A stretch of DNA of 64,000 nt, taken from NCBI RefSeq assembly GCF_015689195.1, contig NZ_CP065044.1, positions 1,364,001-1,428,000 of the forward strand, in the 5' to 3' direction. The DNA is from Pectobacterium aroidearum. GTDB taxonomy: Bacteria; Pseudomonadota; Gammaproteobacteria; Enterobacterales; Enterobacteriaceae. Both the position numbers and the translations under genes were made by a program. Numbering within the stretch: position 1 is the stretch's first letter; every line of letters begins with the position of its first letter. Positions 41,430 through 54,400 of the stretch are shown piece after piece. The notes under the pieces are model-generated. The model worked only from the letters and a program-made list of their open reading frames with translations, was not told where the DNA came from and ran no database searches.

Positions 41430-43650
41430 TGATTTGCCCCTTCTTCAACGCATCCATCACGATCGCTTTTGGCCCATCCGCGATAATTTTACCTTTATCG
41501 ACAATGACTAAACGATCGACAAGCGCCAGCATGGAAACCCGATGCGTAACCAGCAAAAGCGTTTTCTCTGCAATGACGGGAGCCAGAGCCTGCTTTAACC
41601 GATCTTCACTGGTGTTATCCATCGAACTGGTGGGTTCATCCAGCACCAGAATGGGGGGATCGAGCAACAATGCTCTGGCTATCGCGACAGCTTGACGTTG
41701 TCCGCCGGAGAGTTGCTGGCCGCGTTCGCCAACCTGAAGGTTATAGCCATCCGGGTGCAGACGAGCAAACTCGTTCACCCCTGAAATTTCTGCAGCTCGC
41801 AGCATCGCTTCGTCTTCGACATAGCGTGCGCCGCTAATCAGGTTATTACGCAGTGAACCACTAAATAACTGAATATCTTGAGGAACATAGCCGATATTGT
41901 GGCGTAAATCGCTGACATCTAATTGACGAGCGTCAACGCCGTCGATCAGAATATTGCCGGTATTAGGCTGATAGAGATTCACAATCAGTTTTTGCAGCGA
42001 GCTTTTTCCCGAACCGCTGCGGCCAATAACGCCCACTTTCTCACCGGGAGCGATGGTCAGACTGATACTTTGCAGCGAGCTGGTTTTTTGTTCCGGGTAA
42101 TTGAACGTCACATCGCGAAATTCGATACCGCCCCGAATGCTTTCGCGCTTCAGCGGGCGTTCGTTATCGCTACGCTCTTGCGGCAGCTGCATCATCTGTT
42201 CGGTGGTCTGCATCGTCAAACGCGCCTGTTGGTAACGACTGACCAGGCCAGACAGTTGACCTAGCGGCATGAGCGCTCTGCCGTTCAGCATGTAACAGGC
42301 AATCAACCCACCCATACTGAGCTTACCGTTAATCAGCATATAGACGCCGACGACAATCATGGCAACGCCAGCAAATTGCTGGAACCACTGCGTCAGGTTT
42401 ACCGCCAGTGAGGACAGCACTTTGGCTCGCATTTCCAGCTTGCTCAAGCTGCCAATGGTCTGTTCCCATTGGTGCTGACGTTCGCTTTCCGCATTATTGA
42501 CCTTGATGGCATCCAGACAGCTCAAGGTTTCGATCAGCGTTGCCTGCCGTTCGCTGGCAAGATGCATCGTTTTTTCAATGGTGGCAGACAGCGGCTTTTG
42601 CATCGCCCAACTCGCCAGCAAGGCGATAGGGTAGGCCAGGATGGAAACCCAGACCAGCGGGCCGCCGATGATGCCGATCACCAACAGCAGCAGCAATGTA
42701 AAAGGAAAATCGATCAGCGTCGTCAGCGTTAGTGAGGAAAGGAAGTCTCTGAGCGATTGAAATTCATGAATATTCTGCGCGAAACTACCGACCCGCGGTG
42801 GCCGGGCCTTCATCGACATACCGGTGATACGCTCAAATAGCGTGGCGGAAATAATCAGATCGGTTTTTTTGCCCGCCATATCGAGGCAAACGCCGCGCAG
42901 TGTTTTGAGTATCAAATCGAAAACAAAAGCACCGGTAACACCAATAGCCAGTACCCACAAGGTTGACATTGCCTGATTTGGCACCACCCGATCATAGACA
43001 TTCATCACAAACAGCGGTGTAGCAAGCGCGATAATGTTCACCAGCAGCGTCGCGAGCACGGCATCGAGATAGAGTGAACGTGAAAGCTTAAGCGTGTCCT
43101 TGAACCAGGATTTGGTGCGGGGGATCAGCGATGGATTTTGCAGATCGAACTGATGGCGAGGCTGGGCGAACATCACCAGACCCAGATAGTTCTGTTGCAG
43201 CGTATTGTGCTCAACGGAAATTTCCCCGCCTTCTGTTTCGCTGGGCATCAGGCGTGCACTGCCGTCAGCGTTCCAGCCTAGCAGAATCGCCGCTCTCCCT
43301 TCCCGTAACAGCAACATCGCGGGGAGCGACATATCGGAAATTTTATTCAGAGAACGTTTGAGAACGCGCCCTTGCAGCCCCGCGCGTGCAGCGGCTCTTG
43401 GAAGCAGTTTTACAGAGAGTCGCTGGTTGGCTAAGGGGAGTCCGGCGGTGAGTGTGGTACGGCTGACCGATTTCCCCTGCAAGGCACAGAGGATCAGTAA
43501 ACCATCCAATAACGGGTCATCATGACGGCTGCGAGGGTCACTATTTTCATTAGTGACCGTTTCATGAGCGACAGTCGGTTCATGGACGATAGACTCATGG
43601 GTAACTGATTTATCAGAACCCTGAGTCTCTTGTACTGAATGCAACTTCAT
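41416..43650 (-). CDS. lapB: Type I secretion ABC exporter (LapB family)
   Basis: 744 residues. After a His/Thr/Glu-rich N-tail (about 15-35) comes a degenerate C39 peptidase-like domain (about 45-165) with no convincing catalytic Cys-His pair, as in exporters of RTX adhesins that are not N-terminally processed. Membrane helices span about 195-460. The nucleotide-binding domain has Walker A GRSGSGKSS (543-551), signature LSGGQRQAVAIARALL, Walker B ILVLDEPTSS and H-loop LVTHR. It energises export of the C-terminally signalled adhesin. Middle gene of the leftward lapE-lapB-lapC unit. Confidence 0.92.
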   Translation of the reverse strand: MKLHSVQETQGSDKSVTHESIVHEPTVAHETVTNENSDPRSRHDDPLLDGLLILCALQGKSVSRTTLTAGLPLANQRLSVKLLPRAAARAGLQGRVLKRSLNKISDMSLPAMLLLREGRAAILLGWNADGSARLMPSETEGGEISVEHNTLQQNYLGLVMFAQPRHQFDLQNPSLIPRTKSWFKDTLKLSRSLYLDAVLATLLVNIIALATPLFVMNVYDRVVPNQAMSTLWVLAIGVTGAFVFDLILKTLRGVCLDMAGKKTDLIISATLFERITGMSMKARPPRVGSFAQNIHEFQSLRDFLSSLTLTTLIDFPFTLLLLLVIGIIGGPLVWVSILAYPIALLASWAMQKPLSATIEKTMHLASERQATLIETLSCLDAIKVNNAESERQHQWEQTIGSLSKLEMRAKVLSSLAVNLTQWFQQFAGVAMIVVGVYMLINGKLSMGGLIACYMLNGRALMPLGQLSGLVSRYQQARLTMQTTEQMMQLPQERSDNERPLKRESIRGGIEFRDVTFNYPEQKTSSLQSISLTIAPGEKVGVIGRSGSGKSSLQKLIVNLYQPNTGNILIDGVDARQLDVSDLRHNIGYVPQDIQLFSGSLRNNLISGARYVEDEAMLRAAEISGVNEFARLHPDGYNLQVGERGQQLSGGQRQAVAIARALLLDPPILVLDEPTSSMDNTSEDRLKQALAPVIAEKTLLLVTHRVSMLALVDRLVIVDKGKIIADGPKAIVMDALKKGQINASR

Positions 43651-43728
43651 TTAACGGAACGTTCCCTTACGCAACGTAATTCCTCGCATATAAACCATAA
43701 TTTATCGCCGTCTGACCAATGAAATATA

Positions 43729-45081
43729 TTAATTAAGGCTCGGCAACTCTGCGTGGGTGGTTACGTTTGTCAAGCTGGTACCGGCATCAGGGGCTGGGAT
43801 AGCCAAACGATTTAATAACTCTCCCATACGTGATGCGATCCGGTATTCGGTATAAAGGGAGGTGAAGCGAACTTCAACCAGACGGCGTTGTGCGGTGAAC
43901 AGCTCGTTTTCACTGTCCAGCAGGTCCAACAGCGTCCTTTCTCCCAGGCTAAATTGTTTCTGATAGGCAGTACGCACTTTCATACTGCGGTCGGCATATT
44001 CGGCGGCGATCGGCAGCTGCTGGCGCGAGTTATTTAACGCTGACCAGGCTAGCTTTAGCTCTTCACCCAGCAGGCGCAGGGCATTATTTCGCACATCCTG
44101 CGCTTCTTTTACCTGATAGGCTTTTGATTCCATGTTGGCTTTGCTGCTACCGCCTTCATACAGGTTGTAGCGCATCCTCAGCATCGCTTGCCATTCATTG
44201 TTTTGACCGCGCGTCCCATCAACGTTGTTATCCATTGTTCGAGAGAGCTCAACGTTGAGGCGTGGATAAAACGTTGATTTCGAGGCTTCATATTGCTGCT
44301 GCGTGGCTTCAATATCTGACTCTGCGGATTTCAGCGCGGGGCTGTTAGCCAACATGATGCGCTGGGCTTCCTCTAACGACGCGGGGAGTTTTATTACAGA
44401 AGCATCGGGCATCACCAAATTATCCGGCACTTTACCCACAACGCTCATGTAGTTGATTTTGGCATCGTCCAGATTGGTTTGTTCTGTCAGCACGTTATTA
44501 CGCGCCTGTGCAAGACGTGCTTCGGCCTGATCCAAATCCGCCAAGCGGCCAACGCCCTGTTCGCTGCGTAGCCTGATTTGATCGTAAATGCGCTCGTGGC
44601 TTGCCAGATTGGCTTCCGCCAGGCGGACAAATTCCTGACGTTGCAGAACATTGAGATAGACCTGAACGGTATCTAATGCCGTCGACTCACTGGTATTTAA
44701 TACTTTATAGGCGCGTGAGTTGACCGTGGCGCGTTGTCTGCCAACCTCGCTTGAGGTGGCGAAACCATCGAACACCGTCTGGCTTAAATTGATACTCGAT
44801 TCCTGACGGCTGAGTTCAACGCGTTTATTGATGCTGGCGCGTGTTGAGGGGCTATCGGTTTCTTCGCGGCCAACACCAGCACTCAGCGTAATGGAGGGAA
44901 GATATCCCCCTTTTGCTGCGCGCAAATCATGCTCGGCAGAAAAACGACTATTAATAGATGCGCTCACTTCGGGGTGGGTATAGAGCGTGCTTTTAATAGC
45001 TTCCTGGATCGTCTCTGCATACGTCGCTGTGGAAAAAACGGTAATAAAAGGCAATAAAGCGAAATGGTATCTACGAATCAT
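43729..45081 (-). CDS. lapE: TolC-like outer-membrane channel of the type I system (LapE family)
   Basis: 450 residues, signal peptide ending near Ala22 (ATYA). Two repeated outer-membrane efflux domains with long helices (ESTALDTVQVYLNVLQRQEFVRLAEANLASHERIYDQIRLRSEQGVGRLADLDQAEARLAQAR). It provides the trans-outer-membrane duct and, for LapA-type adhesins, holds the partly exported N-terminus. First gene of the unit; its promoter lies in the gap shared with the divergent adhesin gene. Confidence 0.92.
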   Translation of the reverse strand: MIRRYHFALLPFITVFSTATYAETIQEAIKSTLYTHPEVSASINSRFSAEHDLRAAKGGYLPSITLSAGVGREETDSPSTRASINKRVELSRQESSINLSQTVFDGFATSSEVGRQRATVNSRAYKVLNTSESTALDTVQVYLNVLQRQEFVRLAEANLASHERIYDQIRLRSEQGVGRLADLDQAEARLAQARNNVLTEQTNLDDAKINYMSVVGKVPDNLVMPDASVIKLPASLEEAQRIMLANSPALKSAESDIEATQQQYEASKSTFYPRLNVELSRTMDNNVDGTRGQNNEWQAMLRMRYNLYEGGSSKANMESKAYQVKEAQDVRNNALRLLGEELKLAWSALNNSRQQLPIAAEYADRSMKVRTAYQKQFSLGERTLLDLLDSENELFTAQRRLVEVRFTSLYTEYRIASRMGELLNRLAIPAPDAGTSLTNVTTHAELPSLN

Positions 45082-45462
45082 CAGCAGTTTCCCTTCACAA
45101 AAACTTTATTTGTGATTATTCCTATTAAAGTGTTTGAGTGTTATATAAACGCTTAACAAATTGATTTGCTTTTATTCCTTTAATATCAATATGTTAATTT
45201 ATTTTCCTGACGCACCCAGAGCGAAAAAAATAGAAGTTACTCTAAATGAGTAAAGTTCTGGAAAGAATATTCTGAATTTTTTATTATATCGAGCATTGAG
45301 TCAAGCGTTTGACGCATCACGACAACACTATCGTAACGCTTTTTTTAATAAAATGTCAGGACGACACACAGCAAATCAACCCTATCAGGATGATAGCAAA
45401 AACCTACAGCCGCAATATCGCTACATTATAAAAATAATTATAGATATCAAGGAGAAAGTATT
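45082..45462. promoter_or_regulatory. Divergent promoter region, lapE / giant adhesin
   Basis: 381 bp, AT-rich, without a gene. It contains an inverted repeat GTCAA-N4-TTGAC (45300-45313), a T-run (about 45340) and the ribosome site AAGGAG (45449-45454) serving the TTG start of the adhesin. I cannot assign the operator to a regulator. Confidence 0.45.
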
Positions 45463-48400
45463 TTGAACGGTGTGATTGGCGTCATTAAATTCGTTATTGG
45501 ACAGGTTTTTATCGTCGCGCTTGATGGAAGCCAGAGATTGCTGGTTGCCGGCGATCGGGTTTACAGCGGTGAAGAGGTTGTGACCGGTGCTAACGGCGCG
45601 GTTTCAATCACATTACCGGATGGCAAAACATTGGATCTGGGGCGTGATAGCCGCTGGAGCGATGTCAGTAATGCGTCTTCTCAGGGAAGCGCGGATGTTG
45701 CCAATGATGTTGCCGCGATACAAGACGCTATCGCTCAAGGGGCTGACCCGACACAGGTGCTGGAGGCCACTGCCGCAGGTAATGACGACACCGGAGAAGC
45801 GGGTGACGGCGGCGGCGGGCATTTCAACCCCGCGGTCGTTCTGAACTTGACGGCTGAGGTCGTGACTACCCCGATTGGGTATGATACCGCGGGCATCTCG
45901 TTTACTGACCGAGCCTCATCCGTTCTGGATGGCGTAAATTCATCCACGTTGCTGACTGCGGCAACGGATACCACCGATACCACACCGCCTTCCGTCACCA
46001 TTGTCATAAACAGTGATGGCACAATAAGTTTCGTTTTTACCAAACCGCCCGTTGGTTTTGACCTCACTGATATCAACGTAACAAACGGCTCAGTAACGAA
46101 TCTGGTGCAGGATCCTAACGATCCCACGCGCTGGACAGCGACATTAACTCCCGCTGCCAATTTTGAGGGCGAAGTTCGGGTCAGCATTCCAGACGGCAGC
46201 TACACCGATGCCGCAGGTATTCCTGGGACTGGGGGAAGTGAAGGAATAACGGTTGATACCCTGCCTCCTGTTGCCTCAATTTCAATTGATGATGTGACAT
46301 CTGATAACGTCATTAATGCCCGTGAATCCGGCCAGACGATTGTGGTCACCGGCAAGGTGGATAACGACGTCAAAGCGGGCGATGCGGTTACCGTTAAAGT
46401 CGGTACCGAAACTTACCAGACCACCGTCAATGCGGACGGAAAAACCTGGAGCGTGAACGTACCGGGTTCGGTGCTGGCGGCGAATGGCGATATCTCTGCC
46501 AGCGTGACTACGCGTGACACCGCAGGTAACGTCACCACCGCAGACACGAATCATACTTACGGTGTGGATACGGTTGCGCCAGCCGCGTCGATATCTATCG
46601 ACGATGTGACGTCGGATAACGTCATTAATGCCAGTGAATCCGGCCAGACCATTGCGGTCACCGGTAAAGTGGATAATGACGTCAAAGCGGGCGATGCCGT
46701 TACCGTTAAAGTCGGCACCGAGACCTACCAGACCACGGTGAATGCCGACGGCAAAACCTGGAGCGTGAATGTTCCGGGTTCGGTGCTGGCCGCGAATGGC
46801 GATATCTCTGCCAGCGTGACTACGCGCGATGCGGCGGGTAACGTAACGACGGTAAACACTAATCACACTTACGGTGTGGATACGGTTGCGCCGACGGCTT
46901 CCATCTCTATCGACAATGTCACCAGCGATAACGTGATTAACGCGGCTGAGTCCGGTCAGACGATAGCCGTGACGGGTAAGGTTGATAACGACGTCAAAGC
47001 GGGTGATGCGGTTACGGTTAAAGTGGGTACCGAGACCTACCAGACCACCGTCAATGCGGACGGTAAAACCTGGAGCGTCAATGTTCCCGGTTCGGTGCTG
47101 GCCGCCAATAGCGATGTGAGCGCGACGGTCACCACTCGCGATGCGGCGGGCAATGTCACCACGGCGAATACCAGTCATGCCTACGGTGTCGATACGGTTG
47201 CACCAACGGCGTCGATCTCTATCGACGATGTGACGTCGGATAACGTGATCAATGCGGCTGAATCCGGCCAGACCATTGCGGTCACCGGTAAGGTCGATAA
47301 CGACGTGAAAGCCGGTGATGCGGTTACGGTAAAAGTCGGCACCGAGACCTACCAGACGACCGTGAATGCGGATGGCAAAACCTGGAGTGTCAATGTTCCC
47401 GGTTCTGTACTGGCGGCGAATGGCGATATCTCTGCGACGGTGACCACGCGTGATCCGGCAGGTAACGTCACCACGGCCAATACCAGCCACGCTTACGGTG
47501 TCGATACGGTTGCGCCAACCGCGTCCATTACAATCGACGATGTCACGTCCGATAACGTGATTAACGCGGCGGAATCCGGCCAGACCATTGCGGTCACCGG
47601 TAAAGTGGATAATGACGTTAAAGCAGGTGACGCGGTTACCGTTAAAGTCGGCACCGAAACCTACCAGACCACCGTCAATGCGGATGGCAAAACCTGGAGC
47701 GTCAATGTTCCGGGTTCGGTATTAGCTGCGAATGGCGATGTGAGCGCGACAGTTACAACCCGTGACACCGCAGGCAACGTCACTACCGCAGACACGACTC
47801 ATGCTTATGGCGTGGATACCGTTGCGCCAACGGCGTCCATCTCTATCGACAACGTCACGTCCGATAACGTGATTAACGCGGCGGAATCCGGGCAGACCAT
47901 TGCGGTCACCGGTAAAGTCGATAATGACGTCAAGGCCGGCGATGCCGTTACGGTGAAAGTCGGCACCGAGACTTACCAGACCACCGTCAATGCTGACGGC
48001 AAAACCTGGAGCGTCAATGTCCCCGGCTCGGTATTAGCAACCAATAGCGATATCTCTGCCACCGTGACCACGCGTGATGCAGCAGGTAATGTCACCACGG
48101 CGAATACCACTCATGCCTACGGCGTGGATACCGTTGCGCCGACGGCGTCGATCTCTATTGACGATGTGACGTCGGATAACGTGATCAATGCGGCTGAGTC
48201 TGGCCAGACGATTGCCGTCACCGGTAAAGTGGATAATGACGTCAAAGCGGGTGACGCGGTTACCGTTAAAGTCGGCACCGAGACCTACCAGACTACCGTC
48301 AATGCGGATGGTAAAACCTGGAGCGTCAATGTTCCCGGTTCCGTATTAGCTGCCAACAGTGATGTGAGCGCTACCGTGACCACGCGCGATGCGGCAGGCA

Positions 48401-51400
48401 ACGTCACCACGGCCAATACCAGCCACGCTTACGGTGTGGATACGGTTGCACCAACGGCGTCCATTACTATCGACGATGTGACGTCGGATAACGTGATTAA
48501 CGCCAGCGAGTCCGGCCAGACGATTGCGGTCACCGGTAAAGTGGATAACGACGTCAAAGCGGGCGATGCGGTTACGGTGAAAGTGGGTACCGAAACGTAC
48601 CAGACCACCGTCAATGCCGATGGCAAAACCTGGAGCGTCAATGTTCCCGGTTCGGTGCTGGCCGCCAATGGCGATATCTCCGCGACGGTCACCGCGCGTG
48701 ATACCGCAGGTAATGTCACCACGGCTAATACGACTCATGCTTATGGCGTGGATACGGTTGCGCCAACCGCGTCGATTACTATCGACAACGTCACGTCCGA
48801 TAACGTGATTAATGCCGCTGAATCCGGCCAGACCATTGCGGTCACTGGTAAAGTCGATAATGACGTCAAAGCCGGTGATGCGATTACTGTCAAAGTGGGT
48901 ACCGAAACCTACCAGACCACGGTGAATGCCGATGGCAAAACCTGGAGCGTGAACGTACCGGGTTCGGTGCTGGCGGCGAATGGCGATATCTCTGCCAGCG
49001 TGACCACTCGCGATCCGGCAGGTAACGTCACCACCGCAGACACGACTCATACTTACGGCGTGGATACCGTTGCACCAACGGCTTCCATCTCTATCGACAA
49101 CGTCACGTCCGATAACGTGATTAACGCCGCTGAGTCCGGTCAGACGATAGCCGTCACCGGTAAAGTGGATCACGACGTCAAAGCGGGCGATGCCGTTACC
49201 GTTAAAGTCGGCACCGAAACGTACCAGACCACCGTCAATGCCGATGGCAAAACCTGGAGCGTGAATGTTCCTGGTTCTGTATTGGCCGCCAACAGTGATG
49301 TGAGCGCGACAGTTACAACCCGTGACACCGCAGGCAATGTCACCACGGCCAATACGACTCATGCTTACGGTGTCGATACCGTTGCACCAACCGCATCCAT
49401 CTCTATTGATAACGTCACCGCCGACAATGTGATCAATGCGACCGAGTCCGGCCAGACGATAGCCGTGACCGGTAAAGTGGACCACGACGTGAAAGCGGGT
49501 GACGCGGTTACCGTTAAAGTGGGTACCGAAACCTACCAGACCACCGTGAATGCGGATGGCAAAACCTGGAGCGTCAATGTTCCGGGATCTGTATTAGCTG
49601 CGAATGACGATGTCAGCGCCAGCGTGACCACACGCGATCCAGCAGGCAACGTCACCACCGCCAATACGACTCATGCTTATGGCGTGGATACGGTTGCGCC
49701 AACCGCCTCGATTTCTATTGATGATGTCACGTCCGATAACGTGATCAATGCGGCCGAATCCGGCCAGACGATAGCCGTGACCGGTAAAGTGGACCACGAC
49801 GTGAAAGCGGGTGACGCGGTTACCGTTAAAGTGGGTACCGAAACCTACCAGACCACCGTGAATGTGGACGGTAAAACCTGGAGCGTGAACGTTCCGGGCT
49901 CGGTACTGGCGGCGAATAGCGATGTGAGCGCCACGGTCACCACGCGTGACACCGCAGGAAACGTCACCACCGCCAATACGACTCATGCTTACGGCGTGGA
50001 TACCGTTGCACCAACGGCCTCGATTACAATCGACGATGTCACGTCGGATAACGTCATCAATGCCAGTGAATCCGGCCAGACGATAGCCGTGACGGGTAAG
50101 GTCGATAACGACGTCAAAGCCGGCGATGCAGTCACCGTTAAAGTCGGTACCGAGACCTACCAGACCACCGTCAATGCGGATGGTAAAACCTGGAGCGTCA
50201 ACGTTCCCGGTTCCGTGCTGGCGGCAAATAATGATGTGAGCGCGACGGTCACCACACGTGACACGGCGGGTAACGTCACGACGGCAAACACAAATCACAC
50301 TTACGGTGTCGATACCGTTGCGCCAACCGCGTCCATTACAATCGATGATGTCACGTCCGATAACGTGATTAACGCGGCCGAGTCCGGCCAGACAATAGCT
50401 GTGACGGGTAAAGTCGATCACGACGTCAAAGCCGGTGATGCGGTTACCGTTAAAGTGGGTACGGAAACGTATCAGACTACTGTCAATGCCGATGGCAAAA
50501 CCTGGAGCGTCAATGTTCCGGGTTCGGTGCTGGCGGCGAATGGCGATGTGAGTGCCAGTGTTACCACGCGCGATACGGCAGGTAATGTGACCACCGCCAA
50601 CACGACTCACGCTTACGGTGTCGATACGGTGGCACCAACCGCGTCCATTTCTATCGACAATGTCACGTCCGATAACGTGATCAATGCTGCCGAATCCGGC
50701 CAGACGATAGCTGTGACGGGTAAAGTGGATAACGATGTCAAAGCGGGCGATGCGGTCACCATCAAGGTCGGCACGGAAACGTATCAGACGACTGTCAATG
50801 CCGATGGTAAAACCTGGAGCGTCAATGTTCCCGGTTCCGTACTGGCCGCCAACAGTGATGTGAGCGCCACCGTCACCACGCGTGACACCGCAGGTAATGT
50901 TACAACCGCCAATACCAGCCATGCTTACGGTGTGGATACCGTTGCACCAACCGCGTCCATTACTATCGATAACGTCACCAGCGATAACGTGATTAACGCG
51001 GCCGAGTCCGGCCAGACGATAGCCGTCACCGGTAAAGTCGATAACGACGTCAAAGCGGGCGATGCAGTCACGGTTAAAGTGGGTACCGAGACCTACCAGA
51101 CCACGGTGAATGCCGATGGCAAAACCTGGAGCGTCAATGTTCCGGGTTCCGTGCTGGCTGCGAATAGTGACGTGAGCGCGACGGTCACCACGCGTGACAC
51201 GGCAGGCAACGTCACCACGGCCAATACCAGCCATGCCTACGGTGTCGATACCGTTGCACCGACCGCGTCGATTACTATCGACAACGTCACGTCCGATAAC
51301 GTGATTAACGTGGCGGAATCCGGCCAGACGATAGCCGTGACCGGTAAAGTCGATCACGACGTCAAAGCGGGCGACGCGGTTACCGTCAAAGTGGGTACCG

Positions 51401-54400
51401 AAACCTACCAGACCACTGTCAATGCGGATGGCAAAACCTGGAGCGTGAACGTTCCCGGTTCCGTGCTGGCCGCCAATGGCGATATCTCTGCCACGGTCAC
51501 CACGCGTGACACCGCAGGTAACGTGACCACCGCCAATACGACTCACGCTTACGGCGTGGATACCGTTGCGCCGACTGCTTCCATCTCTATCGATAACGTC
51601 ACCAGCGATAACGTGATCAATGCGGCCGAGTCCGGCCAGACGATAGCGGTCACCGGCAAGGTGGATAATGACGTCAAAGCGGGCGATGCGGTTACCGTCA
51701 AAGTGGGTACCGAGACCTACCAGACCACCGTGAATGCCGACGGTAAAACCTGGAGCGTCAATGTTCCGGGATCGGTGCTGGCGGCCAATGGCGATATCTC
51801 TGCCAGCGTGACTACGCGCGATGCGGCAGGCAACGTGACCACCGCAGACACAAATCACACTTACGGTGTCGATACGGTTGCGCCGACGGCTTCCATCTCT
51901 ATCGACAATGTCACCAGCGATAACGTGATTAACGCGGCTGAATCCGGCCAGACGATAGCGGTGACCGGTAAAGTGGATAACGACGTCAAAGCGGGCGATG
52001 CGGTCACCGTTAAAGTGGGTACCGAGACCTACCAGACGACGGTGAATGCCGATGGCAAAACCTGGAGCGTGAATGTACCGGGATCTGTATTAGCTGCGAA
52101 TGGCGATGTCAGCGCCAGCGTGACCACACGCGATCCAGCAGGCAACGTCACCACCGCAGACACGACTCATGCTTACGGCGTGGATACCGTTGCGCCGACG
52201 GCTTCCATCTCTATCGATAACGTCACCAGCGATAACGTGATCAATGCGGCCGAGTCCGGCCAGACGATTGCGGTCACCGGTAAAGTGGATAACGACGTCA
52301 AAGCCGGCGATGCGGTTACCGTTAAAGTGGGTACCGAGACCTACCAGACCACCGTCAATGCCGACGGTAAAACCTGGAGCGTCAATGTTCCGGGTTCGGT
52401 GCTGGCCGCCAACAGTGATGTGAGCGCCACGGTCACCACGCGTGATACCGCAGGTAACGTCACCACCGCAAACACAAATCACGCTTATGGCGTGGATACC
52501 GTTGCGCCAACCGCCTCGATTACTATCGACAACGTCACGTCCGATAACGTGATCAATGCGGCTGAATCCGGCCAGACGATTATGGTCACCGGTAAAGTCG
52601 ATAATGACGTCAAAGCGGGTGATGCGGTTACCGTTAAAGTGGGTACCGAGACCTACCAGACCACCGTCAATGCCGATGGCAAAACCTGGAGCGTCAACGT
52701 TCCGGGATCGGTGCTGGCTGCCAATGGTGATATCTCTGCCAGCGTGACCACGCGCGATGCGGCAGGCAATGTCACCACGGCGAATACCACTCATGCCTAC
52801 GGTGTCGATACGGTTGCGCCAACCGCCTCGATTACTATCGACAACGTCACGTCCGATAACGTGATTAACGCGGCTGAGTCCGGCCAGACGATTGCGGTCA
52901 CCGGTAAGGTCGATAACGATGTCAAAGCGGGTGACGCGGTTACCGTTAAAGTCGGCACCGAAACCTACCAGACGATCGTGAATGCCGATGGCAAAACCTG
53001 GAGCGTGAATGTTCCGGGCTCTGTATTAGCCGTCAACAGTGATGTGAGCGCCACGGTCACCACGCGTGATACGGCGGGCAACGTCACCACCGCCAATACG
53101 ACCCATGCTTACAGCGTGGATACGGTTGCGCCAACCGCCTCGATTTCTATTGATGATGTCACGTCGGATAACGTGATTAACGCCGCTGAGTCCGGCCAGA
53201 CCATTGCGGTCACCGGTAAAGTCGATCACGACGTCAAAGCCGGTGACGCGGTTACCGTTAAAGTCGGCACCGAAACGTACCAGACCACCGTCAATGCGGA
53301 TGGCAAAACCTGGAGCGTGAATGTTCCCGGTTCCGTGCTGGCCGCCAATGGCGATATCTCCGCCAGCGTGACTACGCGCGATGCGGCGGGTAACGTCACG
53401 ACGGTAAACGCTAATCACACTTACGGTGTGGATACGGTGGCGCCAACCGCCTCGATTTCTATCGATAATGTCACGTCCGATAACGTGATTAATGTAGATG
53501 AGTCCGGCCAGACCATTGCCGTCACCGGTAAGGTCGATAACGACGTCAAAGCCGGTGATGCAGTTACCGTTAAAATCGGCACGGAAACCTACCAGACCAC
53601 TGTCAATGCCGACGGCAAAACCTGGAGCGTGAATGTTCCGGGTTCGGTGCTGGCCGCCAATGGCGATATCTCCGCCACCGTGACCACGCGTGATCCAGCA
53701 GGTAACGTCACCACCGCAGATACGACTCATGCTTACGGTGTGGATACGGTTGCGCCAACCGCGTCGATTACTATCGACAACGTCACGTCAGATAACGTGA
53801 TTAATGCCAGCGAGTCCGGGCAGACGATAGCGGTCACCGGTAAAGTGGATAACGACGTCAAAGCGGGCGATGCGGTTACGGTGAAAGTGGGTACGGAGAC
53901 CTACCAGACCACCGTCAATGCCGATGGTAAAACCTGGAGCGTCAACGTTCCGGGCTCGGTGCTGGCGGCGAATGGTGATGTGAGCGCGACGGTCACCACG
54001 CGTGACACCGCAGGTAACGTCACCACCGCCAACACGACTCACGCCTACGGTGTCGATACGGTTGCGCCGACGGCTTCTATTACCATTGACGATGTGACGT
54101 CGGATAACGTGATTAACGCGGCTGAATCCGGCCAGACGATAGCCGTCACCGGTAAGGTCGATAACGACGTCAAAGCGGGTGACGCGGTTACCGTTAAAGT
54201 CGGCACCGAGACCTACCAGACCACCGTCAATGCGGACGGTAAAACCTGGAGCGTCAATGTTCCCGGTTCCGTACTGGCCGCCAACAGTGATGTGAGCGCC
54301 ACCGTCACCACGCGTGACACCGCAGGTAATGTTACAACCGCCAATACCAGCCATGCTTACGGTGTGGATACCGTTGCACCAACCGCGTCCATTACTATCG

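Noticed and set aside
49594-51858. 754-codon antisense frame through the adhesin repeats, and several similar antisense frames between 46.2 and 56.7 kb
   Set aside because: They are open because each 312-bp unit lacks a stop in that frame; the predicted proteins are low-complexity repeats (VIDFTGHGYRLAGL...) with no ribosome site or family.
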